DNA of 64,000 nt from Elymus sibiricus. Lineage: Eukaryota; Streptophyta; Magnoliopsida; Poales; Poaceae. The stretch covers positions 448,259,531 to 448,323,530 of the forward strand of contig CM077665.1 in the NCBI GenBank assembly GCA_039707655.1, in the 5' to 3' direction. Below, piece by piece: positions 1 through 12,304 of the stretch. The number at the start of each line of letters is the position of its first letter. Positions within the stretch are counted from its first letter, which is position 1. The notes beneath the pieces were generated by a model. The model saw only the letters and a program-made list of their open reading frames with translations, made no database searches and was not told where the DNA came from. A program made the translations under genes and the position numbers.

Positions 1-2465
1 TATGTGGGTGAAATTATGATACCATGCCAATTTTCAACTATTTCAGAGTTCATTTGCAGTGCTTTTCAATCTCAGGGTTATCTTAGCTCAAAATAAATCA
101 TGAAATGCAAGAAAAATAGCAAATGAAGTCAGAAAAGGGTTGAAAAGTGATGATGTGGATTTGAATGGTGCATGTTGAATGCAGAAAAAGTCTTGAGTTA
201 AAATATGTTCAAAAATATGAAATCCCTTTGTAATAGACGAGTTTTCGTCCGAAACCCTGATACTTCGAAGGAGATTGTCCAGTTTGTACACGAAGTGCAT
301 CCAGTTTTTCCCGTAACCCTCTCAACTTTTTAGCACATGCTATGTGGCTGAAATTATGATACCATGCCAATTTTCAACCATTCCAGAGTTCATTTGCAGT
401 GCTTTTCAATCTCAGGGTCATCTTAGCTCAAAATAAATCATGAAATGCATGAAAAATAGCAAATGAAGTCAGAAAGGGGTTGAAAAGTGATGATGTGGCT
501 TTGAATGGTGCATATTGAATGCAGAAAAAGTCTTGAGTTAAAATATGTTTAAAAAATGAAATCCCTTTGTAATAGACGAGTTTTCGACCGAAACCCTGAT
601 AGTTCGAAGGAGATTGTCCAGTTTGTACACGAAGTGCATCCAGTTTTTCCCGTAACCCTCTCAACTTTTTAGCACATGCTATGTGGGTGAAATTAGGATA
701 CCATGCCAATTTTCAACCATTTCAGAGTTCATTTGCAGTGCTTTTCAATCTCAGGGTCATCTTACCTCAAAATAAATCATGAAATGCGTGAAAAATAGCA
801 AATGAAGTCAGAAAAGGGTTGAAAAGTGATGATGTGGCTTTGAATGGTGCATATTGAATGCAGAAAAAGTCTTGAGTTAAAATATGTTTAAAAATATGAA
901 ATCCCTTTGTAATAGACGAGTTTTCGTCCGAAACCCTCATACTTCGAAGGAGATTGTCCAGTTTGTACACGAAGTGCATCCAGTTTTTCCCGTAACACTC
1001 TCAACTTTTTAGCACATGCTATGTGGGTGAAATTATGATACCATGCCAATTTTCAACCATTTCAGAGATCATTTGCTGTGCTTTTCATTCTCAGGGTTAT
1101 CTTAGCTCAAAATAAATCATGAAATGCATGAAAAATAGCAAATGAAGTTAGAAAAGGGTTGAAAAGTGATGATGTGGCTTTGAATGGTGCATATTGAATG
1201 CATAAAAAGTCTTGAGTTAAAATATGTTTAAAAAAATAAAATCCTTTTGTAACAGACGAGTTTTCGTGCGAAACCCTGATACTTCGAAGGAGATTGTCCA
1301 GTTTGTACACGAAGTGCATCCAGTTTTTCCCGTAACCCTCTCACCTTTTTAGCACATGCTATGTGGGTGAAATTATGATACCATGCCAATTTTCAACCAT
1401 TTCAGAGTTCATTTGCAGTGCTTTTCAATCTCAGGGTCATCTTAGCTCAAATAAATCATGAAATGCATGAAAAATAGCAAATTAAGTCAGAAAAGGGTTG
1501 AAAAGTGATGATGTGGCTTTGAATGGTGCATATTGAATGCAGAAAAAGTCTTGAGTGAAAATATGTTTAAAAATATGAAATCCCTTTGTATTAGACATGT
1601 TTTCGTCCGAAACCCTAATACTTCGAAGGACACTGTCCAGTTTCTACACGTAGTACATCCAGTTTTCGCCGTAACCCTCTCAACTTTTTAGCACATGCTA
1701 TGTGGGTGAAATTATGATACCATGCCAATTTTCAACCATTCCAGAGTTCATTTGCAGTGCTTTTCAATCTCAGGGTCATCTTAGCTCAAAATAAATCATG
1801 AAATGCATGAAAAATAGCAAATGAAGTCAGAAAAGGGTTGAAAAGTGATGATGTGGCTTTTAATGGTGCATATTGAATGCAGAAAAAGTCTTGAGTTAAA
1901 ATATGTTTAAAAATATGAAATCCCTTTGTAATAGACGAGTTTTCGTCCGAAACCCTGATACTTCGAAGGAGATTGTACAGTTTGTACACGATGTGCATCC
2001 AGTTTTTCCCGTAACCCTCTCAACTTTTTACCACATGCTATGTGGGTGAAATTATGATACCATGCAAATTTTCAACTATTTCAGAGTTCATTTGCAGTGC
2101 TTTTCAATCTCAGGGTTATCTTAGCTCAAAATAAATCATGAAATGCATGAAAAATAGCAAATGAAGTCTGAAAAGGGTTGAAAAGTGATGATGTGGATTT
2201 GAATGGTGCATATTGAATGCAGAAAAAGTCTTGAGTTAAAATATGTTCAAAAATATGAAATCCCTTTGTAATAGACGAGTTTTCGTCCGAAACCCTGATA
2301 CTTCGAAGGAGATTGTCCAGTTTGTACACGAAGTGCATCCAGTTTTTCCCGTAACCCTCTCAACTTTTTAGGACATGCTATGTGGGTGAAATTATGATAC
2401 CATGCCAATTTTCAACCATTTCAGAGTTCATTTGCAGTGCTTTTCAATCTCAGGGTCATCTCAGC
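1..2465. repeat. Array segment: partial unit then I D E F G H I
   Basis: Anchors: I 88, D 428, E 767, F 1107, G 1447, H 1786, I 2126. The I unit at 88 appears the same as those at 4163 and 6878. D-E-F-G-H here parallels 11286-12982 but with more private differences (for example gaccgaaac and gatagttcg in D), so it looks like an older copy of that order. Confidence 0.75.
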
Positions 2466-5180
2466 TCAAAATAAATCATGAAATGCATGAAAAATAGCAA
2501 ATGAAGTCAGAAAAGGGTTGAAAAGTGATGACGTGGCTTTGAATGGTGCATATTGAATGCAGAAAAAGTCTTGAGTTAAAATATGTTTAAAAAATGAAAT
2601 CCCTTTGTAATAGACGGGTTTTCGTGCGAAACCCTCATACTTCGAAGGAGATTGTCCAGTTTGTACACGAAGTGCATCCAGTTTTTCCCGTAACCCTCTC
2701 ACCTTTTTAGCACATGCTATGTGGGTGAAATTATGATACCACGCCAATTTTCAACCATTTCAGAGTTGATTTGCAGTGCTTTTCAGTCTCAGGGTCATCT
2801 TAGCTCAAAATAAATCATGAAATGCATGAAAAATAGCAAATGAAGTCAGAAAAGGGTTGAAAAGTGATGATGTGGCTTTGAATGGTGCATATTGAATGAA
2901 GAAAAAGTCTTGAGTTAAAATATGTTTAAAAAATGAAATCCCTTTGTAATAGACGAGTTTTCGTCCGAAACCCTGATACTTCGAAGGAGATTGTCCAGTT
3001 TGTACACGAAGTGCATCCAGTTTTTCCCGTAACCCTCTCAACTTTTTAGCACATGCTATGTGGGTGAAATTATGATACCATGCCAATTTTCAACAATTTC
3101 AGAGATCATTTGCAGTGCTTTTCAATCTTAGGGTCATCTTAGCTCAAAATAAATCATGAGATGCATGAAAAATAGCAAATGAAGTCAGAAAAGGGTTCAA
3201 AAGTGATCATGTAGCTTTGAATGGTGCATATTGAATGCAGAAAAAGTCTTGAGTTAAAATATGTTTAAAAAAATAAAATCCTTATGTAACAGACGAGTTT
3301 TCGTGCGAAACCCTGATACTTCGAAGGAGATTGTCCAGTTTGTACACGAAGTGCATCCAGTTTTTCCCGTAACCCTCTCACCTTTTTAGCACATGCTATG
3401 TGGGTGAAATTATGATACCATGCCAATTTTCAACCATTTCAGAGTTCATTTGCAGTGCTTTTCAATCTCAGGGTCATCTTAGCTCAAATAAATCATGAAA
3501 TGCATGAAAAATAGCAAATGACGTCAGAAAAGGGTTGAAAAGTGATGATGTGGCTTTGAATGGTGCATATTGAATGCAGAAAAAGTCTTGAGTGAAAATA
3601 TGTTTAAAAATATGAAATCCCATTGTATTAGACATGTTTTCGTCCGAAACCCTAATACTTCGAAGGAGACTGTCCAGTTTCTACACGTAGTACATCCTGT
3701 TTTTGCCGTAACCCTCTCAACTTTTTAGCACATGCTATGTGGGTGAAATTATGATACCATGCCAATTTTCAACCATTCCAGAGTTCATTTGCAGTGCTTT
3801 TCAATCTCAGGGTCATCTTAGCTCAAAATAAATCATGAAATGCATGAAAAATAGCAAATGAAGTCAGAAAAGGGTTGAAAAGTGATGATGTGGCTTTTAA
3901 TGGTGCATATTGAATGCAGAAAAAGTCTTGAGTTAAAATATGTTTAAAAATATGAAATCCCTTTGTAATAGACGAGTTTTCGTCCGAAACCCTGATACTT
4001 CGAAGGAGATTGTACAGTTTGTACACGAAGTGCATCCAGTTTTTCCCGTAACCCTCTCAACTTTTTAGCACATGCTATGTGGGTGAAATTATGATACCAT
4101 GCCAATTTTCAACTATTTCAGAGTTCATTTGCAGTGCTTTTCAATCTCAGGGTTATCTTAGCTCAAAATAAATCATGAAATGCAAGAAAAATAGCAAATG
4201 AAGTCAGAAAAGGGTTGAAAAGTGATGATGTGGATTTGAATGGTGCATGTTGAATGCAGAAAAAGTCTTGAGTTAAAATATGTTCAAAAATATGAAATCC
4301 CTTTGTAATAGACGAGTTTTCGTCCGAAACCCTGATACTTCGAAGGAGATTGTCCAGTTTGTACACGAAGTGCATCCAGTTTTTCCCGTAACCCTCTCAA
4401 CTTTTTAGGACATGCTATGTGGGTGAAATTATGATACCATGCCAATTTTCAACCATTTCAGAGTTCATTTGTAGTGCTTTTCAATCTCAGGGTCATCTCA
4501 GTTCAAAATAAATCATGAAATGCATGAAAAATAGCAAATGAAGTCAGAAAAGGGTTGAAAAGTGATGACGTGGCTTTGAATGGTGCATATTGAATGCAGA
4601 AAAAGTCTTGAGTTAAAATATGTTTAAAAAATGAAATCCCTTTGTAATAGACGGGTTTTCGTGCGAAACCCTGATACTTCGAAGGAGATTGTCCAGTTTG
4701 TACACGAAGTGCATCCAGTTTTTCCCGTAACCCTCTCACCTTTTTAGCACATGCTATGTGGGTGAAATTATGATACCATGCCAATTTTCAACTATTTCCG
4801 AGTTCATTTGCAGTGCTTTTCATTCTCAGGGTCATTTTAGCTCAAAATAAATCATGAAATGCATGAAAAATAGCAAATGAAGTCAGAAAAGGGTTGAAAA
4901 GTGATGACGTGGATTTTAATGGTGCATATTGAATGCAGAAAAAGTCTTGAGTTAAAATATGTTTAAAAAATGAAATCCCTGTGTAATAGACGAGTTTTCG
5001 TCCAAAACCCTGATACTTCGAAGGAGATTGTCCAGTTTGTACACGAAGTGCATCCAGTTTTTCCCGTAACCCTCTCAACTTTTTAGCACATGCTATGTGG
5101 GTGAAATTATGATACCATGCCAATTTTCAACTATTTCCGAGTTCATTTGTAGTGCTTTTCATTCTCAGGGTCATTTTAGC
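2466..5180. repeat. HOR-1 copy 1: eight-monomer block A B F G H I A C (2715 bp)
   Basis: Anchors: A 2466, B 2805, F 3144, G 3484, H 3823, I 4163, A 4503, C 4842. The whole block recurs exactly 2715 bp downstream. Rare private changes are shared by both copies, for example ccttatgtaac and agatcatgtagc-like changes in F (gatcatgtagc) and caacaatttcagag before it. Noticed differences are few: acgtcag at about 3521 versus aagtcag at 6236, and gtggatttt versus gtggctttt in C. Confidence 0.88.
4163..4502. repeat. Exemplar monomer, subfamily I
   Basis: Diagnostic: gcaagaaaaat, gatgtggatttg, gcatgttgaatg and gttcaaaaatatg. Copies at 88, 4163 and 6878 share all four; 2126 is a partial match. Confined to the first 7.2 kb. 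Confidence 0.75.
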
Positions 5181-7895
5181 TCAAAATAAATCATGAAATG
5201 CATGAAAAATAGCAAATGAAGTCAGAAAAGGGTTGAAAAGTGATGACGTGGCTTTGAATGGTGCATATTGAATGCAGAAAAAGTCTTGAGTTAAAATATG
5301 TTTAAAAAATGAAATCCCTTTGTAATAGACGGGTTTTCGTGCGAAACCCTCATACTTCGAAGGAGATTGTCCAGTTTGTACACGAAGTGCATCCAGTTTT
5401 TCCCGTAACCCTCTCACCTTTTTAGCACATGCTATGTGGGTGAAATTATGATACCACGCCAATTTTCAACCATTTCAGAGTTGATTTGCAGTGCTTTTCA
5501 GTCTCAGGGTCATCTTAGCTCAAAATAAATCATGAAATGCATGAAAAATAGCAAATGAAGTCAGAAAAGGGTTGAAAAGTGATGATGTGGCTTTGAATGG
5601 TGCATATTGAATGAAGAAAAAGTCTTGAGTTAAAATATGTTTAAAAAATGAAATCCCTTTGTAATAGACGAGTTTTCGTCCGAAACCCTGATACTTCGAA
5701 GGAGATTGTCCAGTTTGTACACGAAGTGCATCCAGTTTTTCCCGTAACCCTCTCAACTTTTTAGCACATGCTATGTGGGTGAAATTATGATACCATGCCA
5801 ATTTTCAACAATTTCAGAGATCATTTGCAGTGCTTTTCAATCTTAGGGTCATCTTAGCTCAAAATAAATCATGAGATGCATGAAAAATAGCAAATGAAGT
5901 CAGAAAAGGGTTCAAAAGTGATCATGTAGCTTTGAATGGTGCATATTGAATGCAGAAAAAGTCTTGAGTTAAAATATGTTTAAAAAAATAAAATCCTTAT
6001 GTAACAGACGAGTTTTCGTGCGAAACCCTGATACTTCGAAGGAGATTGTCCAGTTTGTACACGAAGTGCATCCAGTTTTTCCCGTAACCCTCTCACCTTT
6101 TTAGCACATGCTATGTGGGTGAAATTATGATACCATGCCAATTTTCAACCATTTCAGAGTTCATTTGCAGTGCTTTTCAATCTCAGGGTCATCTTAGCTC
6201 AAATAAATCATGAAATGCATGAAAAATAGCAAATGAAGTCAGAAAAGGGTTGAAAAGTGATGATGTGGCTTTGAATGGTGCATATTGAATGCAGAAAAAG
6301 TCTTGAGTGAAAATATGTTTAAAAATATGAAATCCCATTGTATTAGACATGTTTTCGTCCGAAACCCTAATACTTCGAAGGAGACTGTCCAGTTTCTACA
6401 CGTAGTACATCCTGTTTTTGCCGTAACCCTCTCAACTTTTTAGCACATGCTATGTGGGTGAAATTATGATACCATGCCAATTTTCAACCATTCCAGAGTT
6501 CATTTGCAGTGCTTTTCAATCTCAGGGTCATCTTAGCTCAAAATAAATCATGAAATGCATGAAAAATAGCAAATGAAGTCAGAAAAGGGTTGAAAAGTGA
6601 TGATGTGGCTTTTAATGGTGCATATTGAATGCAGAAAAAGTCTTGAGTTAAAATATGTTTAAAAATATGAAATCCCTTTGTAATAGACGAGTTTTCGTCC
6701 GAAACCCTGATACTTCGAAGGAGATTGTACAGTTTGTACACGAAGTGCATCCAGTTTTTCCCGTAACCCTCTCAACTTTTTAGCACATGCTATGTGGGTG
6801 AAATTATGATACCATGCCAATTTTCAACTATTTCAGAGTTCATTTGCAGTGCTTTTCAATCTCAGGGTTATCTTAGCTCAAAATAAATCATGAAATGCAA
6901 GAAAAATAGCAAATGAAGTCAGAAAAGGGTTGAAAAGTGATGATGTGGATTTGAATGGTGCATGTTGAATGCAGAAAAAGTCTTGAGTTAAAATATGTTC
7001 AAAAATATGAAATCCCTTTGTAATAGACGAGTTTTCGTCCGAAACCCTGATACTTCGAAGGAGATTGTCCAGTTTGTACACGAAGTGCATCCAGTTTTTC
7101 CCGTAACCCTCTCAACTTTTTAGGACATGCTATGTGGGTGAAATTATGATACCATGCCAATTTTCAACCATTTCAGAGTTCATTTGTAGTGCTTTTCAAT
7201 CTCAGGGTCATCTCAGTTCAAAATAAATCATGAAATGCATGAAAAATAGCAAATGAAGTCAGAAAAGGGTTGAAAAGTGATGACGTGGCTTTGAATGGTG
7301 CATATTGAATGCAGAAAAAGTCTTGAGTTAAAATATGTTTAAAAAATGAAATCCCTTTGTAATAGACGGGTTTTCGTGCGAAACCCTGATACTTCGAAGG
7401 AGATTGTCCAGTTTGTACACGAAGTGCATCCAGTTTTTCCCGTAACCCTCTCACCTTTTTAGCACATGCTATGTGGGTGAAATTATGATACCATGCCAAT
7501 TTTCAACTATTTCCGAGTTCATTTGCAGTGCTTTTCATTCTCAGGGTCATTTTAGCTCAAAATAAATCATGAAATGCATGAAAAATAGCAAATGAAGTCA
7601 GAAAAGGGTTGAAAAGTGATGACGTGGCTTTTAATGGTGCATATTGAATGCAGAAAAAGTCTTGAGTTAAAATATGTTTAAAAAATGAAATCCCTGTGTA
7701 ATAGACGAGTTTTCGTCCAAAACCCTGATACTTCGAAGGAGATTGTCCAGTTTGTACACGAAGTGCATCCAGTTTTTCCCGTAACCCTCTCAACTTTTTA
7801 GCACATGCTATGTGGGTGAAATTATGATACCATGCCAATTTTCAACTATTTCCGAGTTCATTTGCAGTGCTTTTCATTCTCAGGGTCATTTTAGC
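5181..7895. repeat. HOR-1 copy 2: eight-monomer block A B F G H I A C (2715 bp)
   Basis: Anchors: A 5181, B 5520, F 5859, G 6199, H 6538, I 6878, A 7218, C 7557; near-identical to 2466-5180. The left junction is visible: before 5181 the sequence has the C-type flank (tttccgag, cattctcag), where copy 1 has tttcagag and caatctcag. On the right the next unit is C* (gacctgg) and not A, so the duplication has only two copies. Confidence 0.88.
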
Positions 7896-10268
7896 TCAAA
7901 ATAAATCATGAAATGCATGAAAAATAGCAAATGAAGTCAGAAAAGGGTTGAAAAGTGATGACCTGGCTTTTAATGGTGCATATTGAATGCAGAAAAAGTC
8001 TTGAGTTAAAATATGTTTAAAAAATGAAATCCCTGTGTAATAGACGAGTTTTCGTCCAAAACCCTGATACTTCGAAGGAGATTGTCCAGTTTGTACACGA
8101 AGTGCATCCAGGTTTTCCCGTAACCCTGTCAACTTTTTAGCACATGCTATGTGGGTGAAATTATGATACCATGCCAATTTTCAACCATTCCAGAGTTCAT
8201 TTGCAGTGCTTTTCAATCTCAGGGTCATCTTAGCTCAAAATAAATCATGAAATGCATGAAAAATAGCAAATGAAGTCAGAAAGGGGTGGAAAAGTGATGA
8301 TGTGGCTTTGAATGGTGCATATTGAATGCAGAAAAAGTCTTGAGTTAAAATATGTTTAAAAAATTAAATCCCTTTGTAATAGACGAGTTTTCGTCCGAAA
8401 CCCTGATACTTCGAAGGAGATTGTCCAGTTTGTACACGAAGTGCATCCAGTTTTTCCCGTAACCCTCTCAACTTTTTAGCACATGCTATGTGGGTGAAAT
8501 TAGGATACCCTGCCAATTTTCAACCATTTCAGAGTTCATTTGCAGTGCTTTTCAATCTCAGGGTCATCTTACCTCAAAATAAATCATGAAATGCATGAAA
8601 AATAGCAAATGAAGTCAGAAAAGGGTTGAAAAGTGATGATGTGGCTTTGAATGGTGCATATTTAATGCAGAAAATGTCTTGAGTTAAAATATGTTTAAAA
8701 AATGAAATCCCTTTGTAATAGACGGGTTTTCGTGCGAAACCCTGATACTTCGAAGGAGATTGTCCAGTTTGTACACGAAGTGCATCCAGTTTTTCCCGTA
8801 ACCCTCTCACCTTTTTAGCACATGCTATGTGGGTGAAATTATGATACCATGCCAATTTTCAACCATTTCAGAGTTGATTTGCAGTGCTTTTCAGTCTCAG
8901 GGTCATCTTAGCTCAAAATAAATCATGAAATGCATGAAAAATAGCAAATGAAGTCAGAAAAGGGTTGAAAAGTGATGATGTGGCTTTGAAGGGTGCATAT
9001 TGAATGAAGAAAAAGTCTTGAGTTAAAATATGTTTAAAAAATGAAATCCCTTTGTAATAGACGAGTTTTCGTCCGAAACCCTGATACTTCGAGGGAGATT
9101 GTCCAGTTTGTACACGAAGTGCATCCAGTTTTTCCCGTAACCCTCTCAACTTTTTAGAACATGCTATGTGGGTGAAATTATGATACCATGCCAATTTTCA
9201 ACTATTTCCGAGTTCATTTGCAGTGCTTTTCATTCTCAGGGTCATTTTAGCTCAAAATAAATCATGAAATGCATGAAAAATAGCAAATGAAGTCAGAAAA
9301 GGGTTGAAAAGTGATGACGTGGCTTTTAATGGTGCATATTGAATGCAGAAAAAGTCTTGAGTTAAAATATGTTTAAAAAATGAAATCCCTGTGTAATAGA
9401 CGAGTTTTCGTCCAAAACCCTGATACTTCGAAGGAGATTGTCCAGTTTGTACACGAAGTGCATCCAGTTTTTCCCGTAACCCTCTCAACTTTTTAGCACA
9501 TGCTATGTGGGTGAAATAATGATACCATGCCAATTTTCAACTATTTCCGAGTTCATTTGCAGTGCTTTTCATTCTCAGGGTCATTTTAGCTCAAAATAAA
9601 TCATGAAATGCATGAAAAATAGCAAATGAAGTCAGAAAAGGGTTGAAAAGTGATGACCTGGCTTTTAATGGTGCATATTGAATGCAGAAAAAGTCTTGAG
9701 TTAAAATATGTTTAAAAAATGAAATCCCTGTGTAATAGACGAGTTTTCGTCCAAAACCCTGATACTTCGAAGGAGATTGTCCAGTTTGTACACGAAGTGC
9801 ATCCAGGTTTTCCTGTAACCCTGTCAACTTTTTAGCACATGCTATGTGGGTGAAATTATGATACCATGCCAATTTTCAACCATTCCAGAGTTCATTTGCA
9901 GTGCTTTTCAATCTCAGGGTCATCTTAGCTCAAAATAAATCATGAAATGCATGAAAAATAGCAAATGAAGTCAGAAAGGGGTTGAAAAGTGATGATGTGG
10001 CTTTGAATGGTGCATATTGAATGCAGAAAAAGTCTTGAGTTAAAATATGTTTAAAAAATTAAATCCCTTTGTAATAGACGAGTTTTCGTCCGAAACCCTG
10101 ATACTTCGAAGGAGATTGTCCAGTTTCTACACGAAGTGCATCCAGTTTTTCCCGTAACCCTCTCAACTTTTTAGCACATGCTATGTGGGTGAAATTAGGA
10201 TACCCTGCCAATTTTCAACCATTTCAGAGTTCATTTGCAGTGCTTTTCAATCTCAGGGTCATCTTACC

Positions 10269-10607
10269 TCAAAATAAATCATGAAATGCATGAAAAATAG
10301 CAAATGAAGTCAGAAAAGGGTTGAAAAGTGATGATGTGGCTTTGAATGGTGCATATTTAATGCAGAAAAAGTCTTGAGTTAAAATATGTTTAAAAAATGA
10401 AATCCCTTTGTAATAGACGGGTTTTCGTGCGAAACCCTGATACTTCGAAGGAGATTGTCCAGTTTGTACACGAAGTGCATCCAGTTTTTCCCGTAACCCT
10501 CTCACCTTTTTAGCACATGCTATGTGGGTGAAATTATGATACCATGCCAATTTTCAACCATTTCAGAGTTGATTTGCAGTGCTTTTCAGTCTCAGGGTCA
10601 TCTTAGC
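10269..10607. repeat. Exemplar monomer, subfamily A
   Basis: Diagnostic: gacgggttttcgtgcg, short A tract (aaaaaatgaaat), tttaatgcag, and ctcacctttt. Earlier A units (2466, 4503, 5181, 7218) carry gatgacgtgg and lack tttaatg. 339 bp. Confidence 0.75.
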
Positions 10608-10946
10608 TCAAAATAAATCATGAAATGCATGAAAAATAGCAAATGAAGTCAGAAAAGGGTTGAAAAGTGATGATGTGGCTTTGAAGGGTGCATATTGAAT
10701 GAAGAAAAAGTCTTGAGTTAAAATATGTTTAAAAAATGAAATCCCTTTGTAATAGACGAGTTTTCGTCCGAAACCCTGATACTTCGAAGGAGATTGTCCA
10801 GTTTGTACACGAAGTGCATCCAGTTTTTCCCGTAACCCTCTCAACTTTTTAGAACATGCTATGTGGGTGAAATTATGATACCATGCCAATTTTCAACTAT
10901 TTCCGAGTTCATTTGCAGTGCTTTTCATTCTCAGGGTCATTTTAGC
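10608..10946. repeat. Exemplar monomer, subfamily B
   Basis: Diagnostic: gttgatttgc and cagtctcag just upstream, gaatgaagaaaaag, gaagggtgc (gaatggtgc in 2805 and 5520), and gaacatgctatg downstream in the 8.9-17 kb copies. 339 bp. Confidence 0.75.
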
Positions 10947-11285
10947 TCAAAATAAATCATGAAATGCATGAAAAATAGCAAATGAAGTCAGAAAAGGGTT
11001 GAAAAGTGATGACGTGGCTTTTAATGGTGCATATTGAATGCAGAAAAAGTATTGAGTTAAAACATGTTTAAAAAATGAAATCCCTGTGTAATAGACGAGT
11101 TTTCGTCCAAAACCCTGATACTTCGAAGGAGATTGTCCAGTTTGTACACGAAGTGCATCCAGTTTTTCCCGTAACCCTCTCAACTTTTTAGCACATGCTA
11201 TGTGGGTGAAATTATGATACCATGCCAATTTTCAACCATTCCAGAGTTCATTTGCAGTGCTTTTCAATCTCAGGGTCATCTTAGC
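10947..11285. repeat. Exemplar monomer, subfamily C
   Basis: Diagnostic: tttccgag and cattctcagggtcatttt upstream, gatgacgtggcttttaatgg, ccctgtgtaat, and gtccaaaaccc (loss of a CpG). C* at 7896 and 9591 adds gacctgg and ccaggtttt. 339 bp. Confidence 0.75.
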
Positions 11286-11624
11286 TCAAAATAAATCATG
11301 AAATGCATGAAAAATAGCAAATGAAGTCAGAAAGGGGTTGAAAAGTGATGATGTGGCTTTGAATGGTGCATATTGAATGCAGAAAAAGTCTTGAGTTAAA
11401 ATATGTTTAAAAAATTAAATCCCTTTCTAATAGACGAGTTTTCGTCCGAAACCCTGATACTTCGAAGGAGATTGTCCAGTTTGTACACGAAGTGCATCCA
11501 GTTTTTCCCGTAACCCTCTCAACTTTTTAGCACATGCTATGTGGGTGAAATTAGGATACCCTGCCAATTTTCAACCATTTCAGAGTTCATTTGCAGTGCT
11601 TTTCAATCTCAGGGTCATCTTACC
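11286..11624. repeat. Exemplar monomer, subfamily D
   Basis: Diagnostic: gaaaggggttg, aaaaaattaaat, and ccctttctaat (ccctttgtaat in 8235 and 9930). The downstream flank gaaattaggataccctg leads into A or E. 339 bp. Confidence 0.75.
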
Positions 11625-11964
11625 TCAAAATAAATCATGAAATGCATGAAAAATAGCAAATGAAGTCAGAAAAGGGTTGAAAAGTGATGATGTGGCTTTG
11701 AATGGTGCATATTGAATGCAGAAAAAGTCTTGAGTTAAAATATGTTTAAAAATATGAAATCCCTTTGTAATAGACGAGTTTTCGTCCGAAACCCTCATAC
11801 TTCGAAGGAGATTGTCCAGTTTGTACACGAAGTGCATCCAGTTTTTCCCGTAACCCTCTCAACTTTTTAGCACGTGCTATGTGGGTGAAAATATGATACC
11901 ATGCCAATTTTCAACCATTTCAGAGATCATTTGCTGTGCTTTTCAATCTCAGGGTTATCTTAGC
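11625..11964. repeat. Reference monomer (subfamily E) with anatomy of the 340-bp unit
   Basis: Used as a near-consensus unit. In order from the anchor: a purine-rich CpG-free stretch with atgcat; the Afa primer-like site gatgatgtggctttgaatgg about 60 bp in; an A-rich tract (gtttaaaaatatgaaat) that sets unit length; then a ~90-bp CpG cluster holding the hairpin gacga-gttt-tcgtc, the palindrome cttcgaag, tgtaca, and two ccagttt motifs 22 bp apart; then a CpG-free half with catgctatgtgggtgaaatt and the second primer-like site. E is marked by acctcaaaat at the anchor and cctcatac in the CpG cluster. E copies: anchors 767, 11625, 14339, 18071. I see no internal ~170-bp dimer. Confidence 0.8.
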
Positions 11965-12304
11965 TCAAAGTAAATCATGAAATGCATGAAAAATAGCAAA
12001 TGAAGTCAGAAAAGGGTTGAAAAGTGATGATGTGGCTTTGAATGGTGCATATTGAATGCAGAAAAAGTCTTGAGTTAAAATATGTTTAAAAAAATAAAAT
12101 CCTTTTGTAACAGACGAGTTTTCGTGCGAAACCCTGATACTTCGAAGGAGATTGTCCAGTTTGTACACGAAGTGCATCCAGTTTTTCCCGTAACCCTCTC
12201 ACCTTTTTAGCACATGCTATGTGGGTGAAATTATGATACCATGCCAATTTTCAACCATTTCAGAGTTCATTTGCAGTGCTTTTCAATCTCAGGGTCATCT
12301 TAGC
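11965..12304. repeat. Exemplar monomer, subfamily F
   Basis: Diagnostic: gagatcatttgctgtgc upstream, aaaaaaataaaatcctttt, gtaacagac (gtaacggac in the right domain), ttcgtgcg and ctcacctttt. 340 bp. Found in all three domains. Confidence 0.75.

Larger units (their letters stand above)
7557..10946. repeat. HOR-2: five-monomer block C C* D A B, two copies of 1695 bp
   Basis: Copy 1 anchors: C 7557, C* 7896, D 8235, A 8574, B 8913. Copy 2: C 9252, C* 9591, D 9930, A 10269, B 10608. C* is marked by gacctgg, ccaggtttt and accctgtcaac, and occurs only at these two positions. C 7557 also ends HOR-1, so the two block types share a unit. Differences include gcagaaaatg (8574) versus gcagaaaaag, and tcctgtaacc at about 9811 versus tcccgtaacc. 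Confidence 0.85.

Noticed and set aside
88..300. Minus-strand open frame of 70 codons, repeated in many monomers (variants of 67 to 93 codons)
   Set aside because: It lies wholly inside the satellite unit and its length changes with 1-bp indels in the A tract, which fuse or split two frames. Subfamily differences include frameshifts and freely changing residues. Nothing suggests a selected protein; its recurrence comes from array duplication.
11780..11800. CENP-B-box-like motif (ttcgtccgaaaccctg)
   Set aside because: It matches ttcgnnnnannc of the box but has ccct where cggg is needed. Plants are not known to use CENP-B in this way, so the partial match is treated as chance.
11625..11964. 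Internal ~170-bp dimer origin of the monomer
   Set aside because: Comparing the two halves by eye shows only short AT-rich similarities (such as catgaaatg and catgaaaaa side by side), not a consistent half-unit alignment.
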